Source: Acorus gramineus (Eukaryota; Streptophyta; Magnoliopsida; Acorales; Acoraceae). From it: 64,000 nucleotides of DNA. The notes under the pieces are model-generated. The model did no database searches. It saw nothing but the letters and a program-made list of their open reading frames with translations, and was not told the DNA's origin. Position 1 is the stretch's first letter. Each line of letters starts with the position of its first letter. Where the stretch lies: assembly GCA_030737835.1 (NCBI GenBank), contig JAUJYN010000021.1, positions 2,031,048 through 2,095,047 on the forward strand. Direction: 5' to 3'. Shown in pieces: positions 23,153 through 33,844 of the stretch. Both the position numbers and the translations under genes were made by a program.

Positions 23153-23396
23153 GGCAGCGTGTCCAGCATGCGGGCAGGGGCTCGGCGTGCGTCTGGGCGC
23201 GCGGGCTGGGGCGCGGCTGTGCGCCTGGGTCGGGTGGCCGTGCGTACGGCTGCCCGGGGGTTCAGGAGTGAGTCGGGGTGCTCGGACTCGCGTGCGTACG
23301 GGCCGTATGTACGCTTGTCCGAGTGTTGGGTATTTTAGTGTATTTTTGTATATATTTGTGTATTTTACTCACCGAGTTGATTACCCTGTCTTGCAA

Positions 23397-24436
23397 ATCT
23401 GGACGGACGGTCGCGCGATGACCCGGTTATTTGTGAGTAGGACAATCCAACCCAGTAGGGAGGCGTTATATGCACTTGGGCGTGTACCGTCCTCCCCTGG
23501 GGCACCATAGTTTAATATTAACCCGTGTAATATGTAATCCATGCAGCATGATTAATATGTAGTATGCATGCTACCCTAGATCTTGTATGTTAGGGACTTG
23601 CACCCTTAGGATATGTGTAAGAGCCATGCATCCTGTCACCTTGTTATCATGCTAGGAAAGCCTCGACCTATGCATGCGTCCTATTAGTTTAAATTTATTA
23701 AATTAAATGTGAACTTATGGTATTTTAGCATGCCTTAGGGAATATTATAAGGGGCCTTGCGAGGTCAACATTGAGACCCGGGCTAGGGTACTCCGTGTTC
23801 CTTGTTTGGTTGTCGGGATGTCCTATATCGGGACCTCATGGTGCCCTCCCAAGGTTTCTTTTCCTAATAATATTATATATGTTCCCCGCATCTTGGTTAT
23901 GCACCCTGGAGGAATTCTGAAGAATTCATGACATTGGAGTTGTTGAGATGTGTTGTCGACGGATCCGAGTGGATCATATGCGTATGGATAGGCTGTTTCT
24001 GTACCCTTCGTTGGATCCGTGTAGAGACTGCCCCAGCGTTAGAAAGGCCATCCCGTGAGAGGGCTCCCATCAGTAGGTACCTCCTGATTTTGGATTCGGA
24101 CTGTGTTGAATGTGGGAGTGGCCAAGCGGCCTACGGAGTGGAGGAGAGACTATCGGTGGACCAAGGGTGATTAACAGCCTAGTCAGTCCCAATATCCTAT
24201 GTCACCATATTGAGGGGTGAGGGTGAGGGTGTGGTGGGTCGGCGATGTGGCGACCCACTAGATTTGTGTAGTTCCTGCCACACTGAGGCTTTTAATGATT
24301 ATTTGTGGTTAATATAAATTGTGATGCATGGGTTGTGCTATTCACTGAGCGTGTGGCTCACCCCTCGCATAATTGTTCTCCAGTTATTACTGAGTCGGAC
24401 TTGAAGGAGGAGCTTCCCGAGAGACCTCATCAGTAG
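23397..24436 (+). pseudogene. LTR reading frame, A1 5' LTR copy (acceptor lost)
   Basis: It has the same 36-nt segment (23397-23432) and donor GTGAGT as other copies, but the acceptor reads TTGCAA instead of TTGCAG. The last exon (24386-24436) follows TTCTCCAG and encodes a tail with DLKEELPERPHQ, then TAG. The sister copy in the 3' LTR keeps the AG, so this is probably a mutation after insertion. Confidence 0.35.
23458..23496 (+). other. Covarying stem-loop, A1 5' LTR
   Basis: Outer stem GGGAGG/CCTCCC; inner stem TATATGC/GCGTGTA, paired with two G-T pairs; loop ACTTGG. Relative to A2, the A-T pair in the outer stem has become G-C on both sides. Confidence 0.7.
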
Positions 24437-24787
24437 CGGAGCAGCGCCACGTCCCACGAGTATTAGAGGCCATCAGCATCCTTTCTTTTGATTGTATGTA
24501 TTATATTTCCGTGCTTGGGCACTCGTTGTATTATATTTGGATGTATGTGTGTATATTGGCTCTCAAAGGACAGTTGATTATGTATCGAGTCTGTAGTATG
24601 TTTTTGAATTACAGACTCAGTCTTTTAGCTTCCGCTATCTGTGTATATATCATGTCAGCCTTGCTTTCGTCTGTGGTGTCATTTTAGTTGTTGTTTAGAG
24701 TATATTATTGATCTCCTGTATAGACTGCTGATATCATGTATACACTTGCCGCGTCCCGGGGACGGCCGCCCTGAGCGTGACAAAAGT

Positions 24788-24799
24788 TGGTATTAGAGC
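24788..24799 (+). other. Primer-binding site of A1
   Basis: TGGTATTAGAGC lies six bases after the LTR end. It matches the initiator-Met tRNA site with one C-to-T change. Confidence 0.8.
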
Positions 24800-24902
24800 C
24801 TGGTCCTGTTAGAGCCAATTGTCTTCTTTTTCGTAGAGATGAGTCCTAGGATTTCTATATGAGTATTCTGATCCTAGTGTCTGGTTTTCTTAGGTTGCTG
24901 AT

Positions 24903-26300
24903 ATGCCTCCTCGCAGAGGACGGGGCGGACGTGGTCCCTCTCGACCTTTGGAGGTTTCCGGACCTACCAGAGGCGAGGATGCTACTGGAGAGTCCTCGGC
25001 TGTGAGGCCAGGATCGGCGAAGGAGCCTCCTGCATGGGAGCGCGCGTTCGCCCAGATAGCAGATTTGGTGGAGAGTCAACCAAGGCACTGGAGCCCAGAC
25101 GAGAGTATTGGCTGAGCAGGCGCGAGAGATTCAGGAGCTGAGGGCACCCGTGATGCAGTTCCACAGGTCCCCTTGGTGGCAGATCTGCCTGTGGTACCCG
25201 ATGTACCCCCAGTCCCCGTAGTGATTCCGGCGGTGAGAGTTCAGGATCCCTGGAGAGGGAGGTTGGGCTAGAGGCTGCAGCGCGAGTGCATCAGAGTGGC
25301 CTCGCTGCCTTTCTGAAGCTCCACCCTCCCGAGTTCCATGGCCAGACGGCGGATCCCCTTGCCCCAGAGCGTTGGTTGATGGAGGTGGATACGATCTTCT
25401 CGACCATGCATTGCACCGACTGCCAGCGAGTCTCCCTGGCCACCTTCATGCTGAAGGGTAGCGCCGCCGACTGGTGGGCTACCCGATCAGTGGACATCCC
25501 CGAGGGAGTGGAGCAGCTTTCATGGGCGGGATTCCGGAGGTATTTCTTGGAGGAGTACTTCCCGTTCTCGACGCGCCAGATAGTGATGCAGGAGTTTGAG
25601 CAGTTGACGCAGGGCTCTATGTCTGTCACTGACTACTCCACGCGCTTCACGAGGCTTTCCAGATTCACCCCAGCCTTGGTGATGGACGAGGAGACGAGGT
25701 GCCGTCGTTTTGAGCTTGGTCTCAGCAGCACCATTCGGGTGCATGTCACCTCCCAGGCGTTCACGAGGTACTCCGACTTGGTGTCTCCAGCGAAGACAGT
25801 CGAGCGAGACCTCGCGATCCTCGTGAGGGTTGCGACCCCTTCGGCAGACCAGAGGCCTCCCAAGAGCCAGGACCAGGGACGGCGCAAGAAGAAGATGCCC
25901 CGCTTTGATCAGTTAGCGGCTGCCTCTCCTCCAGCAGATGTGGTGCCAGTGCGAGGTCCAGCACCCATTGCGGCAGTGCCAGTCCAAGCCAGGCGACCGG
26001 AGACGCGGCGCTGTTACCACTGTCAGCGCATCGGGCATATCTTGTATAATTGCCCAGATGCTGGCCGACCTCGCGTGCTGCCTCCGCAGCAGCAGTTACA
26101 GCAGCAGCCTCAGCGCCAGCCGCAGCAGCAGCCTCAGCGTCAGCAGCAGCAGCCACAGGGTGGCCGTGTTGACCAGAGGAGGCAGCCAGCGCAGCCGGTG
26201 AGGCATGCCCCTGCTCCTCAGCCGCAGTTTGTTCAGGGCCGAGTGGCAGCGCTTTCAGCAGAGGAGGCTCAGGCATCAGGCAGCGTGGTCCGAGGTATTG
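24903..26300 (+). pseudogene. A1 gag (capsid and nucleocapsid), frameshifted
   Basis: The structural protein of the Ty3-type particle starts MPPRRGRGGRGPSR at 24903. The frame is lost near 25075-25285 by small indels compared with A2, then resumes and stays open from about 25286. The capsid region has LHPPEFHG, PERWLMEVD, LATFMLKGSAADWWATRS and FTRLSRFTPALV, as in the retrotransposon gag family. A zinc knuckle CYHCQRIGHILYNC (CX2CX4HX4C) lies around 26010-26055. A Gln/Pro-rich linker (26090-26160) follows, encoded by a CAG/CAA-rich run. In the clade gag and pol form one long frame, as here, since the protease continues in the same frame. Confidence 0.88.
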
Positions 26301-26857
26301 TTCAGATCTCCCAGCTCCCTGCATATGTGTTGTTTGATTCCGGAGCCACACACTCGTTCGTGTCTCCCGCTTTTGCGAGACGGACGGGCGTGGCGTCCGC
26401 CCCTTTAGATGCTATCCTGGAGATATCATTGCCCGTAGGAGACCGTATTCTCCTCCGTTCTGTGTACCGAGGGTGTACGGTGGTGGTTGCGGAGCATGAG
26501 TTTCCAGTGGAGTTGGTGGAGCTCGCGATGACGGACTTTGATGCCATCCTGGGAATGGATTGGCTTGCAGCTAGTCACACCAGCATCGACTGTTTTGCCA
26601 AGTCGGTGTCTTTCCACCTTCCGGGTCGGAGGTCTTTCCAGTTCGTGGGCGATCGTGACGTAGCCCCTTTGGGGTTCGTGTCGTCCATGCAGGCGTGGAG
26701 ACTCCTTCAGGGAGGATGCGAGGGCTTTCTAGCGTACATTGCTCAGGAGGATGCACCGCTGCAGGCAGATATCAGTCAGACTCCGGTCGTGGCAGAGTAT
26801 CCTGAGGTTTTCCCCGATGATCTTTCGGGATTACCGCCGGATCGCGATCGAGTTTGA
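26301..26857 (+). pseudogene. A1 aspartic protease
   Basis: It is in frame with the upstream gag. The catalytic motif is YVLFDSGATHSFVS, with AILGMDWL downstream, matching retropepsin-like proteases of Ty3 elements that cut the polyprotein. The open frame ends at 26857 (DRDRV, then TGA) because of a one-base shift in the GATCGCGATCGAG stretch near 26838-26850. The polymerase continues in another frame. Confidence 0.85.
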
Positions 26858-28110
26858 GATAAATCTGATTCCGGGGACCGAGCCGATTTCGAGAGCTCCG
26901 TATCGGATGGCCCCTGCAGAGCTGAGGGTGCTCAAGGAGCAGTTGGAGGAGTTGCTGGAGAAGGGCTTCGCACGTCCGAGTGTTTCTCCGTGGGGAGCCC
27001 CTGTTCTGTTCGTCCGGAAGAAGGACGGTTCGCTGCGGCTTTGTATCGATTACAGGCAGCTGAACAAGCGGACAGTAAAGAACAAGTACCCCTTGTCGTG
27101 GATCGACGATCTGTTTGACTAGCTCCAGGGAGCGCGTGTCTTTTCTAAGATTGATCTCCGCTCGGGCTACTACCAGCTGAAGATCCGGGAGTCAGACATT
27201 CCGAAGACGGCCTTTCGTACCCGGTATGGGCACTATGAGTTCAGAGTACTGCCATTCGGGTTGACGAATGCGCCGGCAGCCTTCATGGATCTGATGAACC
27301 GGGTGTTTCGGCCCTTCCTCGACTCCTTTGTGGTAGTATTCATCGATGACATATTGGTGTACTCGAGGAGTCTTGAGGAGCACGCTCACCATCTTCGCAC
27401 TGTCTTGGAGACTTTGGCCAGACATCAGTTGTTCGCCAAGTTCAGCAAGTGCGAGTTTTGGTTGGAGCGTATGGCCTTTCTGGGCAATGTGATATCCGGC
27501 GAGGGCATATCTGTGGACCCGGAGAAGACGCTCGCCGTGTCGAATTGGCGTCGACCGTCGAACCCCACAGAGATTCGGAGCTTCATGGGCTTTCCGGGTT
27601 ATTACAGGAGGTTTGTCGAGGGTTTCTCGAAGATAGCCGTTCCTCTTACCCGCCTCACTCGGAAGGATGTCCGGTTCGAGTGGTCCCCGTCTTGCGAGGA
27701 GAGCTTCCAGGAGTTGAAGCGAAGGCTCACCTCAGCGCCAGTTCTTACCCTTCCGTCTAGGAGTGGTGGGTTCGCAGTTTACACAGATGCATCGCAGTTG
27801 GGTGTGGGTTGCGTCCTGATGCAGCACGGTAAGGTTGTGGCTTACGCGTCGCGTCAGTTGAAGCCCCATGAGCAGAATTACCCCACCCATGACCTTGAGT
27901 TTGCAGCGATCATCTTTGCGCTGAAGATGTGGAGGCATTACCTCTATGGCGAGGAGTTCGAGCTCTTTACTGATCATAAGAGCTTGACATATTTGCAGTC
28001 CCAGCCAGAGCTTAACATGCGTCAGAGACGTTGCGTCGAGTTCCTGACGGACTATGATTGTGACATCGCTTACCATCCGGGTAAGGCGAATGTCGTGGCG
28101 GATGCTCTCA
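26845..28110 (+). pseudogene. A1 reverse transcriptase and RNase H
   Basis: Reverse transcriptase begins around [20 protein letters not shown] and continues through [32 protein letters not shown] and [17 protein letters not shown] to the catalytic FIDDILVYS, the Ty3 form of the YxDD box. A TAG at 27121-27123 interrupts the frame just after IDDLFD; a CAG codon is expected there, so one C-to-T change explains it. RNase H follows with [27 protein letters not shown] and [11 protein letters not shown], ending near NVVADALS. All catalytic acidic residues I would expect are present. The protein would copy the element's RNA into DNA, but this copy cannot make it in one piece. Confidence 0.9.
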
Positions 28111-29452
28111 GTATGCAGCCCTTGGGCATGGCCGCCCACATGGCTGTACGTCGTTGGAGGCTTCTGGAGGAGGCTGCTTGCTGGATCAGTGTTCGAGAGA
28201 CTCCTGCGGGTGGCTTTTTGGCCAGGCTAGTGGTGCAGCCAGTTCTTCTCGACGAGATCCGCACGGCTCAGGATCCGCATTTTATAGTGCTCTCTGAGGG
28301 CGTCGCCTGGGGCAAGCGTCCGGACTACCAGATTCGCGAGGACGGCATCCTGCGGTTCAGAGGCCGAGTATGCATTCCTGACGACGCAGAGTTGAAGCGA
28401 AAGATTCTGGACGAGGCCCATCGTTCGAGGTACACAGTGCATCCTGGTGGCACGAAGATGTACAGGGGCCTTCGTCGTGGCTACTGGTGGCGCGGGATGA
28501 AGACGGATATTGCCCGTTTCGTTGCCCGATGCTTAGTATGCCAGCAGGTGAAGTCGGAGCATCAGCGCCCTGCGGGGAAGCTGCAGTCCATTGAGATCCC
28601 TCAGTGGAAGTGGGAGCAGATCACCATGGACTTCGTCTCGGGTTTGCCGAGGTCACGTTCGGGTCGCGATGCCATCTGGGTGATCGTCGACCGGCTGACG
28701 AAGTCTGCTCATTTCCTCCCCATCCGACTCACCGATTCTCTGGACACCATGGCGCAGTTATTCATCTCAGAGATTGTCCGTCTCCATGGCACTCCAGTCA
28801 GCATCATTTCTGATCTAGACGCGCGTTTTACTTCGAGGTTCTGGCGTAGCCTCCAGCACGCCCTTGGTACGAACCTCCACTTCAGTACAGCGTTTCATCC
28901 GCAGACGGATGGCCAGTCGGAGAGGACGATCCAGACCTTGGAGGATATGCTGCCAGCCTGTGTTCTCGATTTTGGAGGCAGTTGGGAGAGGCACCTTCTG
29001 TTGGTGGAGTTTGCCTACAACAACAGCTACCACTCGAGTATCCGGATGGCTCCTTACGAGGCGCTCTATGGCCGCAGCTGCAGGTCCCCCTTGTGTTGGG
29101 ACGAGGTCAGAGAGCGCCAGTTGGAGGGACCAGAGATCATTCACCAGACCTCAGAGATGGTGAAGACGATTCGCGAGCGTATCCGAGTCGCTCAGAGTCA
29201 TCAGAAGAGCTACGCCGACCGTCGTCGCCGTGAGCTCGCCTTCGAGGTTGATGATCATGTCTTCCTGAAGGTGTCCCAGATGAAGGGCATCTTCCGTTTC
29301 AGTGTGCGGGGCAAGCTGAGTCCGCGTTTCATTGGGCCGTTCCTCATCCTCGAGCGAGTTGGGGAGGTGGCCTATCGCATAGCTCTGCCCCCACAGTTGG
29401 CTCAGGCCCACGACGTCTTCCATGTCTCGCAGCTGAGGCGCTATGTCCTACC
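28111..29452 (+). pseudogene. A1 integrase, N-terminal zinc region and core, cut by insertion D
   Basis: The frame is continuous with RNase H. The zinc-binding HHCC region includes [11 protein letters not shown] and CLVCQQVK. The core carries the first Asp in [10 protein letters not shown], the second in [10 protein letters not shown] (families usually have SDRD), and the Glu in [11 protein letters not shown], the DD35E triad. The C-terminal GPF-like motif is FIGPFLIL, followed by [13 protein letters not shown], the conserved segment just before the chromodomain region. There solo LTR D interrupts the gene at 29453. The frame runs on a few codons into D and stops at 29469-29471. Confidence 0.9.
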
Positions 29453-29725
29453 TGTAGATACCCCATTTTGATCGGTCAGAACTGTGAAACACTTATCATT
29501 TGTGATATCTTAGTTTGCAGGTCTAAGCCCCGATGATCTTCCCGGAGCCAGAATAATCACTTGAGTAGGGAAAGGGAAGAAAAGAAAGCATGAGCGCAAC
29601 AAGTTCTTGAAGGAAAGCTTAAGAAAAGCAGTACCATTGCCCAGAACGGTTAAGTCTTGGGTTGTTGTATAAGACATCTGAAAATCTGTCTGGTGACTAA
29701 GACAAGCGACCACCCACTCGTTGTA

Positions 29726-29965
29726 CTGGACAATCTATCTGAGGATTGTCGACTTCGACGATCTTTGGGAGGATTGTCGAACTGGACGATCTTTCTGAGG
29801 ATTGTCGACTTCGACGATCTTTGGAGGATTGTCGAACTGGACGATCTTTCTGAGGATTGTCGACTTCGACGATCTTTGAAAGGGTTGTCGATCTGGACAA
29901 TCTTTCTGAGGATTGTCGACTTCGACGATCTTTGGGGGGATTGTCGACCTAGACAATGGGATGAC
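29726..29965. repeat. Minisatellite 1 in LTR D (about 56-bp units)
   Basis: About four units contain ATTGTCGACTTCGACGATCT alternating with ATTGTCGAACTGGACGATCT. Words of GTCGA recur on both strands, so single strands could form hairpins. Confidence 0.85.
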
Positions 29966-30129
29966 GGATCGTCAAAAATACTGGGATAAGTTCAGCTCGA
30001 AAAGGACGGCATGGCTTGAATTTTTTCGCCTCTCCACCAACGTCAGCCACTTCGGGTGAATGTGGGAGCGTCGTGGGGCACTCATGACCTCCCCAAACAG
30101 GTGTCAAGAAGGTGGTGGCTCGTTTGGGC

Positions 30130-30138
30130 TATAAAAGG
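30130..30138 (+). promoter_or_regulatory. TATA box of LTR D
   Basis: TATAAAAGG lies about 680 bp from the LTR start. The reversed copy has CTATAAATAG at the corresponding place (about 60016-60027, minus strand). Confidence 0.6.
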
Positions 30139-31093
30139 GAGGCTTTTGGAGGAGAAGACCCATCTTTTTACCCCACCTTTTGCCCTCCAAAGCCATCCCA
30201 ACCTCCCCTAACCTCCCCATTCAAGACCGCATCACCTCACCACCCTCCACCCTCCATTTTCGAGCACCACCACCTCCCACACCAGCAGCCACACCAACAC
30301 TCACCCACCACCCTCATTCACCACTCAAAACCTACACTTTCTCTCCCAACACCACCCATCCGAACCCATCCATCCTCCTTCATCACTAACAGCCCCTCAA
30401 CACCCTCCACCCTCCATTTCCAAGCACCACCACCCCCTACACCAGCAGCCACTCCAAACAACCACCCACCACCCTCACCTACCACCTAAGCCCTCCCCTT
30501 TCTCTCCAAAAGCCACCCATCCAAACCCATCCACTACCACCCAAAGTTAACCACACTTTTTCATCACTATCATCTATCCCTCACCCTCCCTTGCCAAAGA
30601 GAAAGAGAGAGTTCACACCTCCCTACCCTCACTTCCCTTCCCTTTCCTTTTTTTTTTTCTTTTTTTCTTCCCCTTTCTTTTTTTTAAAAGAACTTGTATA
30701 ACATATCATCTCCTCATAAAACCCTTAAACAAGTTGTAACAAGCTTACTAAATCAAATAAAATATAAGTTTAATCAAAGTTGAGAGTGTTGGAGTACATC
30801 ATTGGACTATTATCAGTTCTTTTGGAAACTATACGCAGCTGGCGGACGACCCTAACTTGGATCGTTGGTCAGTTGGTCTAGGGACCATTTGAACACTCCC
30901 CTTTGCAAGTTTGGGTACCTCCCAAGGACTACTAACCCCTTTTGTTTTACTTTGTTTACTTCATTTGTCATTTACTGCTTTATATGTTTGTTATTACTCT
31001 TTTATGTACTGTTTATATGCTGTTTTTTTTGTTTTCTCAGTTCCTTGTTAAACATAAAACCTCCCACTCATTTTGTTAAATTTTTCTTGGAGT

Positions 31094-31690
31094 TAACCCT
31101 CGACAATCCCCCCTGGTCCGTCGAGCTCGACAACCCCCCGTGGTTCGCCGAACTCGACAATCCACCCATAGTTCGTTGAACTCGACAACCCACCCATAAT
31201 TCGTCGAACATGACAATCCACAAATAACTCGTCTCACTTGACAATCCCCCCTTGGTTCGTCGAACTTGACAATCCACCCATAGTTCGTCGAACCCGACAG
31301 TCCACAAATAACTCGTCTCACTTGACAATTTCCCCCCGGTTCGTCAATCCCGACAACCCCCCGTGGTTCGTCGAACCCGACAATCCACCCATAGTTCGTC
31401 AATCCCGACAACCCCCCGTGGTTCGTCGAACCCAACAATCCACCCATAGTTCGTCAATCCCGACAACCCCCCTATAGTTCGTCGAACTCGACAATCCACC
31501 CATAGTTCGTCAATCCCGACAACCACCCTGTAGTTCGTCGAACTAGACAATCCACCCATAGTTCGTCGAACTCGACAATCCACCCATAGTTCGTCAATCC
31601 CGACAACTTCCCTATGGTTCGTCGAGACCGACAGTCCCTCCTGGTCCGTTAAAACTTGACAACCCTTCCTGGTTCATGAAGCCCTATAGT
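31094..31690. repeat. Minisatellite 2 in LTR D (about 28-32-bp units)
   Basis: Roughly twenty imperfect units have the form TTCGTCGAACTCGACAATCC followed by ACCCATAG or CCCCGTGG. The reversed D copy keeps a shorter, decayed version (units with CACTATGAG around 59125-59455). Confidence 0.85.
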
Positions 31691-32060
31691 TCACCTCCAG
31701 TCTATTGACCAGAAAGAACACCCTTTTTTATCACATTTGCCAATCCTGCACAAAAAAAAAGTATTTTTCTCTCTTTGGGTTTGCAGGATCAATCTGAGCT
31801 TGAACACCTCAAGGCACGGCTGGCCGTGACCCTTGAGAGGAGAACCCGCGTCCCCTGTTGAAGGCGAGTAACAAAAGAATATCCTCTTTTCTTGCTTTTT
31901 TAGGAAAAGCATGTGGCGATCACACCAACGTCCCTGGAAGTGGTTGGGCAACCTTGGACGATCCATCAAGTGGCAATTCGGAGCGCCGTGCGTGTAACGG
32001 AACCAAACTTGAAGGAACCCGGATTCATGACCACACCGTGTCAAAAATCCAACACCGACA

Positions 32061-32284
32061 TCCACAATCCTGCTCACGTCACCCCGTTCGAGCCGCTCGT
32101 CTTCAAGCCGGACTTGTCATTCGTCGAGCAGCCGATTGAGATCCTGGACTGCTGCCAGAAGAGGCTCCGCACCAAGACCGTCCAACTGGTCAAGGTGCGA
32201 TGGCAGCACCGTTCCGGTGCCGAGGCCACATGGGAGCTCGAGGACGCCATGCGTGACACGTATCCGCATCTTTTTCCTTCTTAG
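32061..32284 (+). pseudogene. A1 integrase C-terminus with chromodomain-like segment
   Basis: The open frame resumes after D and ends at TAG 32282-32284. Residues include HNPAHVTPFEP, KPDLSFVEQPIEILD, QLVKVRWQHRS, EATWELEDAMR and YPHLF. The VKVRW and EATWE order is typical of the chromodomain-like tail of Tekay chromoviruses, which helps direct integration into heterochromatin. Placing this tail after the HVSQLRRYV segment shows that D split one original reading frame. Confidence 0.85.
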
Positions 32285-32315
32285 ATGTTCTTGTATTTAT
32301 TTTGAGGACAAAATT

Positions 32316-32331
32316 TCCTAAGGGGGAGAGA
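32316..32331 (+). other. Polypurine tract of A1
   Basis: CTAAGGGGGAGAGAA lies immediately before the 3' LTR start TGTTATATATG at 32333. It would serve as plus-strand primer. Confidence 0.8.
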
Positions 32332-33239
32332 ATGTTATATATGTGTCACTTTTAGCCTTCTGGTAACCATTGGAGCATTCTGGCAGTTTTTGAGTTTTTT
32401 TTTCGATCGGAATCGCTAAAATTTTGGACTTTTAGCTATCATCCTGAGTTTGAGGACTCCGATTGAAAATCTAACTGCATATTATGTGTCCTGGTGCCAT
32501 TCCATGCCACTCACGAAAAATTTCATCGAATTCCGGTAACGTTTCAGAATTTCACAGTTCTGAAGCGTATCCGGGTTTTGACCGAGCGAGAAGTCATTGG
32601 GAGACTTGACTTGGTCAAATGTGGGCCCATGACTTGGTCAACCCCCTTTGTTTTCTAGTGTGGATGGGTTGACCCAAGTCAAAGTGCACTTAAACCTAGC
32701 CTAAACCTAATTAATTAGGGCTAATTGAGGGTGTGAGTGTGTGTGGAGTGGGTGTGAGTATAAAGGAATCCCACGACAACATTCCCCCCCACTATTCATC
32801 ATCTTCTCCAATTTTTCTCTCTCTCTCCCTCTCTTTAAATCCACATTTAGACCTAGCTAGGGTGCTTGAAACCAAAAACCCTAAGAAGAGAAAAGATAGG
32901 TGAGCTCCCGATCTATCTTCCGGTGGTCTCGGATTCGAGTTCCCTCAAGTGTGACCCCCTCTCATGCCCTCTTTTCTCCTCTGATTTCAGCCATTTCGAG
33001 GGCTGAAGGAGATCTTGGTGGTGGTGGTCCTTGAGGTGGTGTTTCGGTGCGCGAAGAGCAACCGATCTTCCCTTCCTTCCTTTCCTTCCTTGGGTGAGGT
33101 TTCCTTTCCTTCCTTTCTTGTTTAGATGCTTGATTAGGAGGTGTTTTTGGGTATGTATGGCTTTTATGATGGTTTGGGTGGCTGTCGGTGGCTGTGGGTG
33201 GTGGTTGGGGTGGTTGATTGGCTCGGGTAGGCTGGCAGC

Positions 33240-33700
33240 GCAGGCAGGCAGTGCTGGGCGCTGTCGGGCAGGCTAGCAGGGCACGCGCGCGTGCGCGCGG
33301 GCGTGCGCTCGGGTGGAGCAGGAGTGTGCGGGTGCTGCACGCTAGGCGCCATGCGGGGGTGTGCGCGCGGGGCGCTGCGTAGAGGCGCGGGCGTGCTGTG
33401 CGCGCGGAGCCGCGTGCGGATGCTGCGCGGAGGGCGCCGTGCGGGGGCGTGCGCGCGGAGCGCTGCGTAGAGGCGTAGGCGTGCTGTGCGCGCGCGGTGA
33501 GGCGAGCCGGTGGGGCGCGCGGGGTGAGGCGTTGGGGCGCAGGGTGTGCGGGTGTGCTCACGGGTTGCTGCGCCGGGGCGCAGTGAGCGCGCGGTGCACC
33601 CGGGGGGCCCGGCAGCGTGTCCAGGCATGCGGGCAGGGGCTCGCGTGCGTCTGGGCGCGCGGGCTGGGGCGCGACTGTGCGCCTGGGTCGGGTGGCCGTG
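33240..33700. other. GC-rich island in A1 3' LTR
   Basis: GCGCG- and GTGCGCGCG-rich tract at the same place as in the other A-family LTRs. It gives spurious Arg/Ala-rich frames on both strands. Confidence 0.8.
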
Positions 33701-33844
33701 CTTACGGCTTCCCAATGGTTCAGGAGTGAGTCGGGGTGCTCGGACTCACGTGCGTACGGGCCGTATGTACGCTTGTCCGAGTGTTGGGTATTTTAGTGTA
33801 TTTTTGTGTATTTTACTCACCGAGTTGATTACCCTGTCTTGCAG

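Larger units (their letters stand above)
18471..24782 (+). repeat. 5' LTR of A1, interrupted by A2
   Basis: The LTR parts are 18471-19294 and about 23153-24782. Compared with the 3' LTR, a stretch equal to about 33150-33606 is missing. It was lost in the same deletion that removed most of A2. The end TGACA at 24778-24782 is followed by AAAAG and the primer-binding site. Confidence 0.85.
29453..32060 (+). mobile_element. Solo LTR D inside A1 integrase
   Basis: D begins TGTAGATACCCCATTTT and ends AACACCGACA. The same start and end are found in reverse at 58677-60596, which confirms the borders. It has LTR traits: TATAAAAGG at 30130-30138, then CA-rich leader-like sequence, then AATAAAAT-like sites near 30756. 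No internal retroelement sequence or second LTR exists, so it is a solo LTR. The length of 2.6 kb suggests a long-LTR Ty3 group such as Tat/Ogre, but I cannot prove that. Flanks CTACC and TCCAC do not give a clean target duplication. Integrase and chromodomain coding resume directly after it. Confidence 0.75.

Noticed and set aside
25761..26351. 196-codon minus-strand frame opposite A1 gag
   Set aside because: Shadow of the gag-protease frame and its CAG-rich linker.
30112..30489. 125-codon Pro/His/Thr-rich frame in LTR D
   Set aside because: Lies in the CA/CCA-rich leader-like part of an LTR; simple-sequence composition explains the open frame.
31068..31583. Open frames with repeated VGFDE and LSSST-like units
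   Set aside because: Translation of the 28-32-bp minisatellite in LTR D; repeat period, not coding, keeps it open.
32962..33729. Open frames of 199, 183 and 122 codons over the A1 3' LTR
   Set aside because: Same low-complexity GC island; shadows of each other in different frames.
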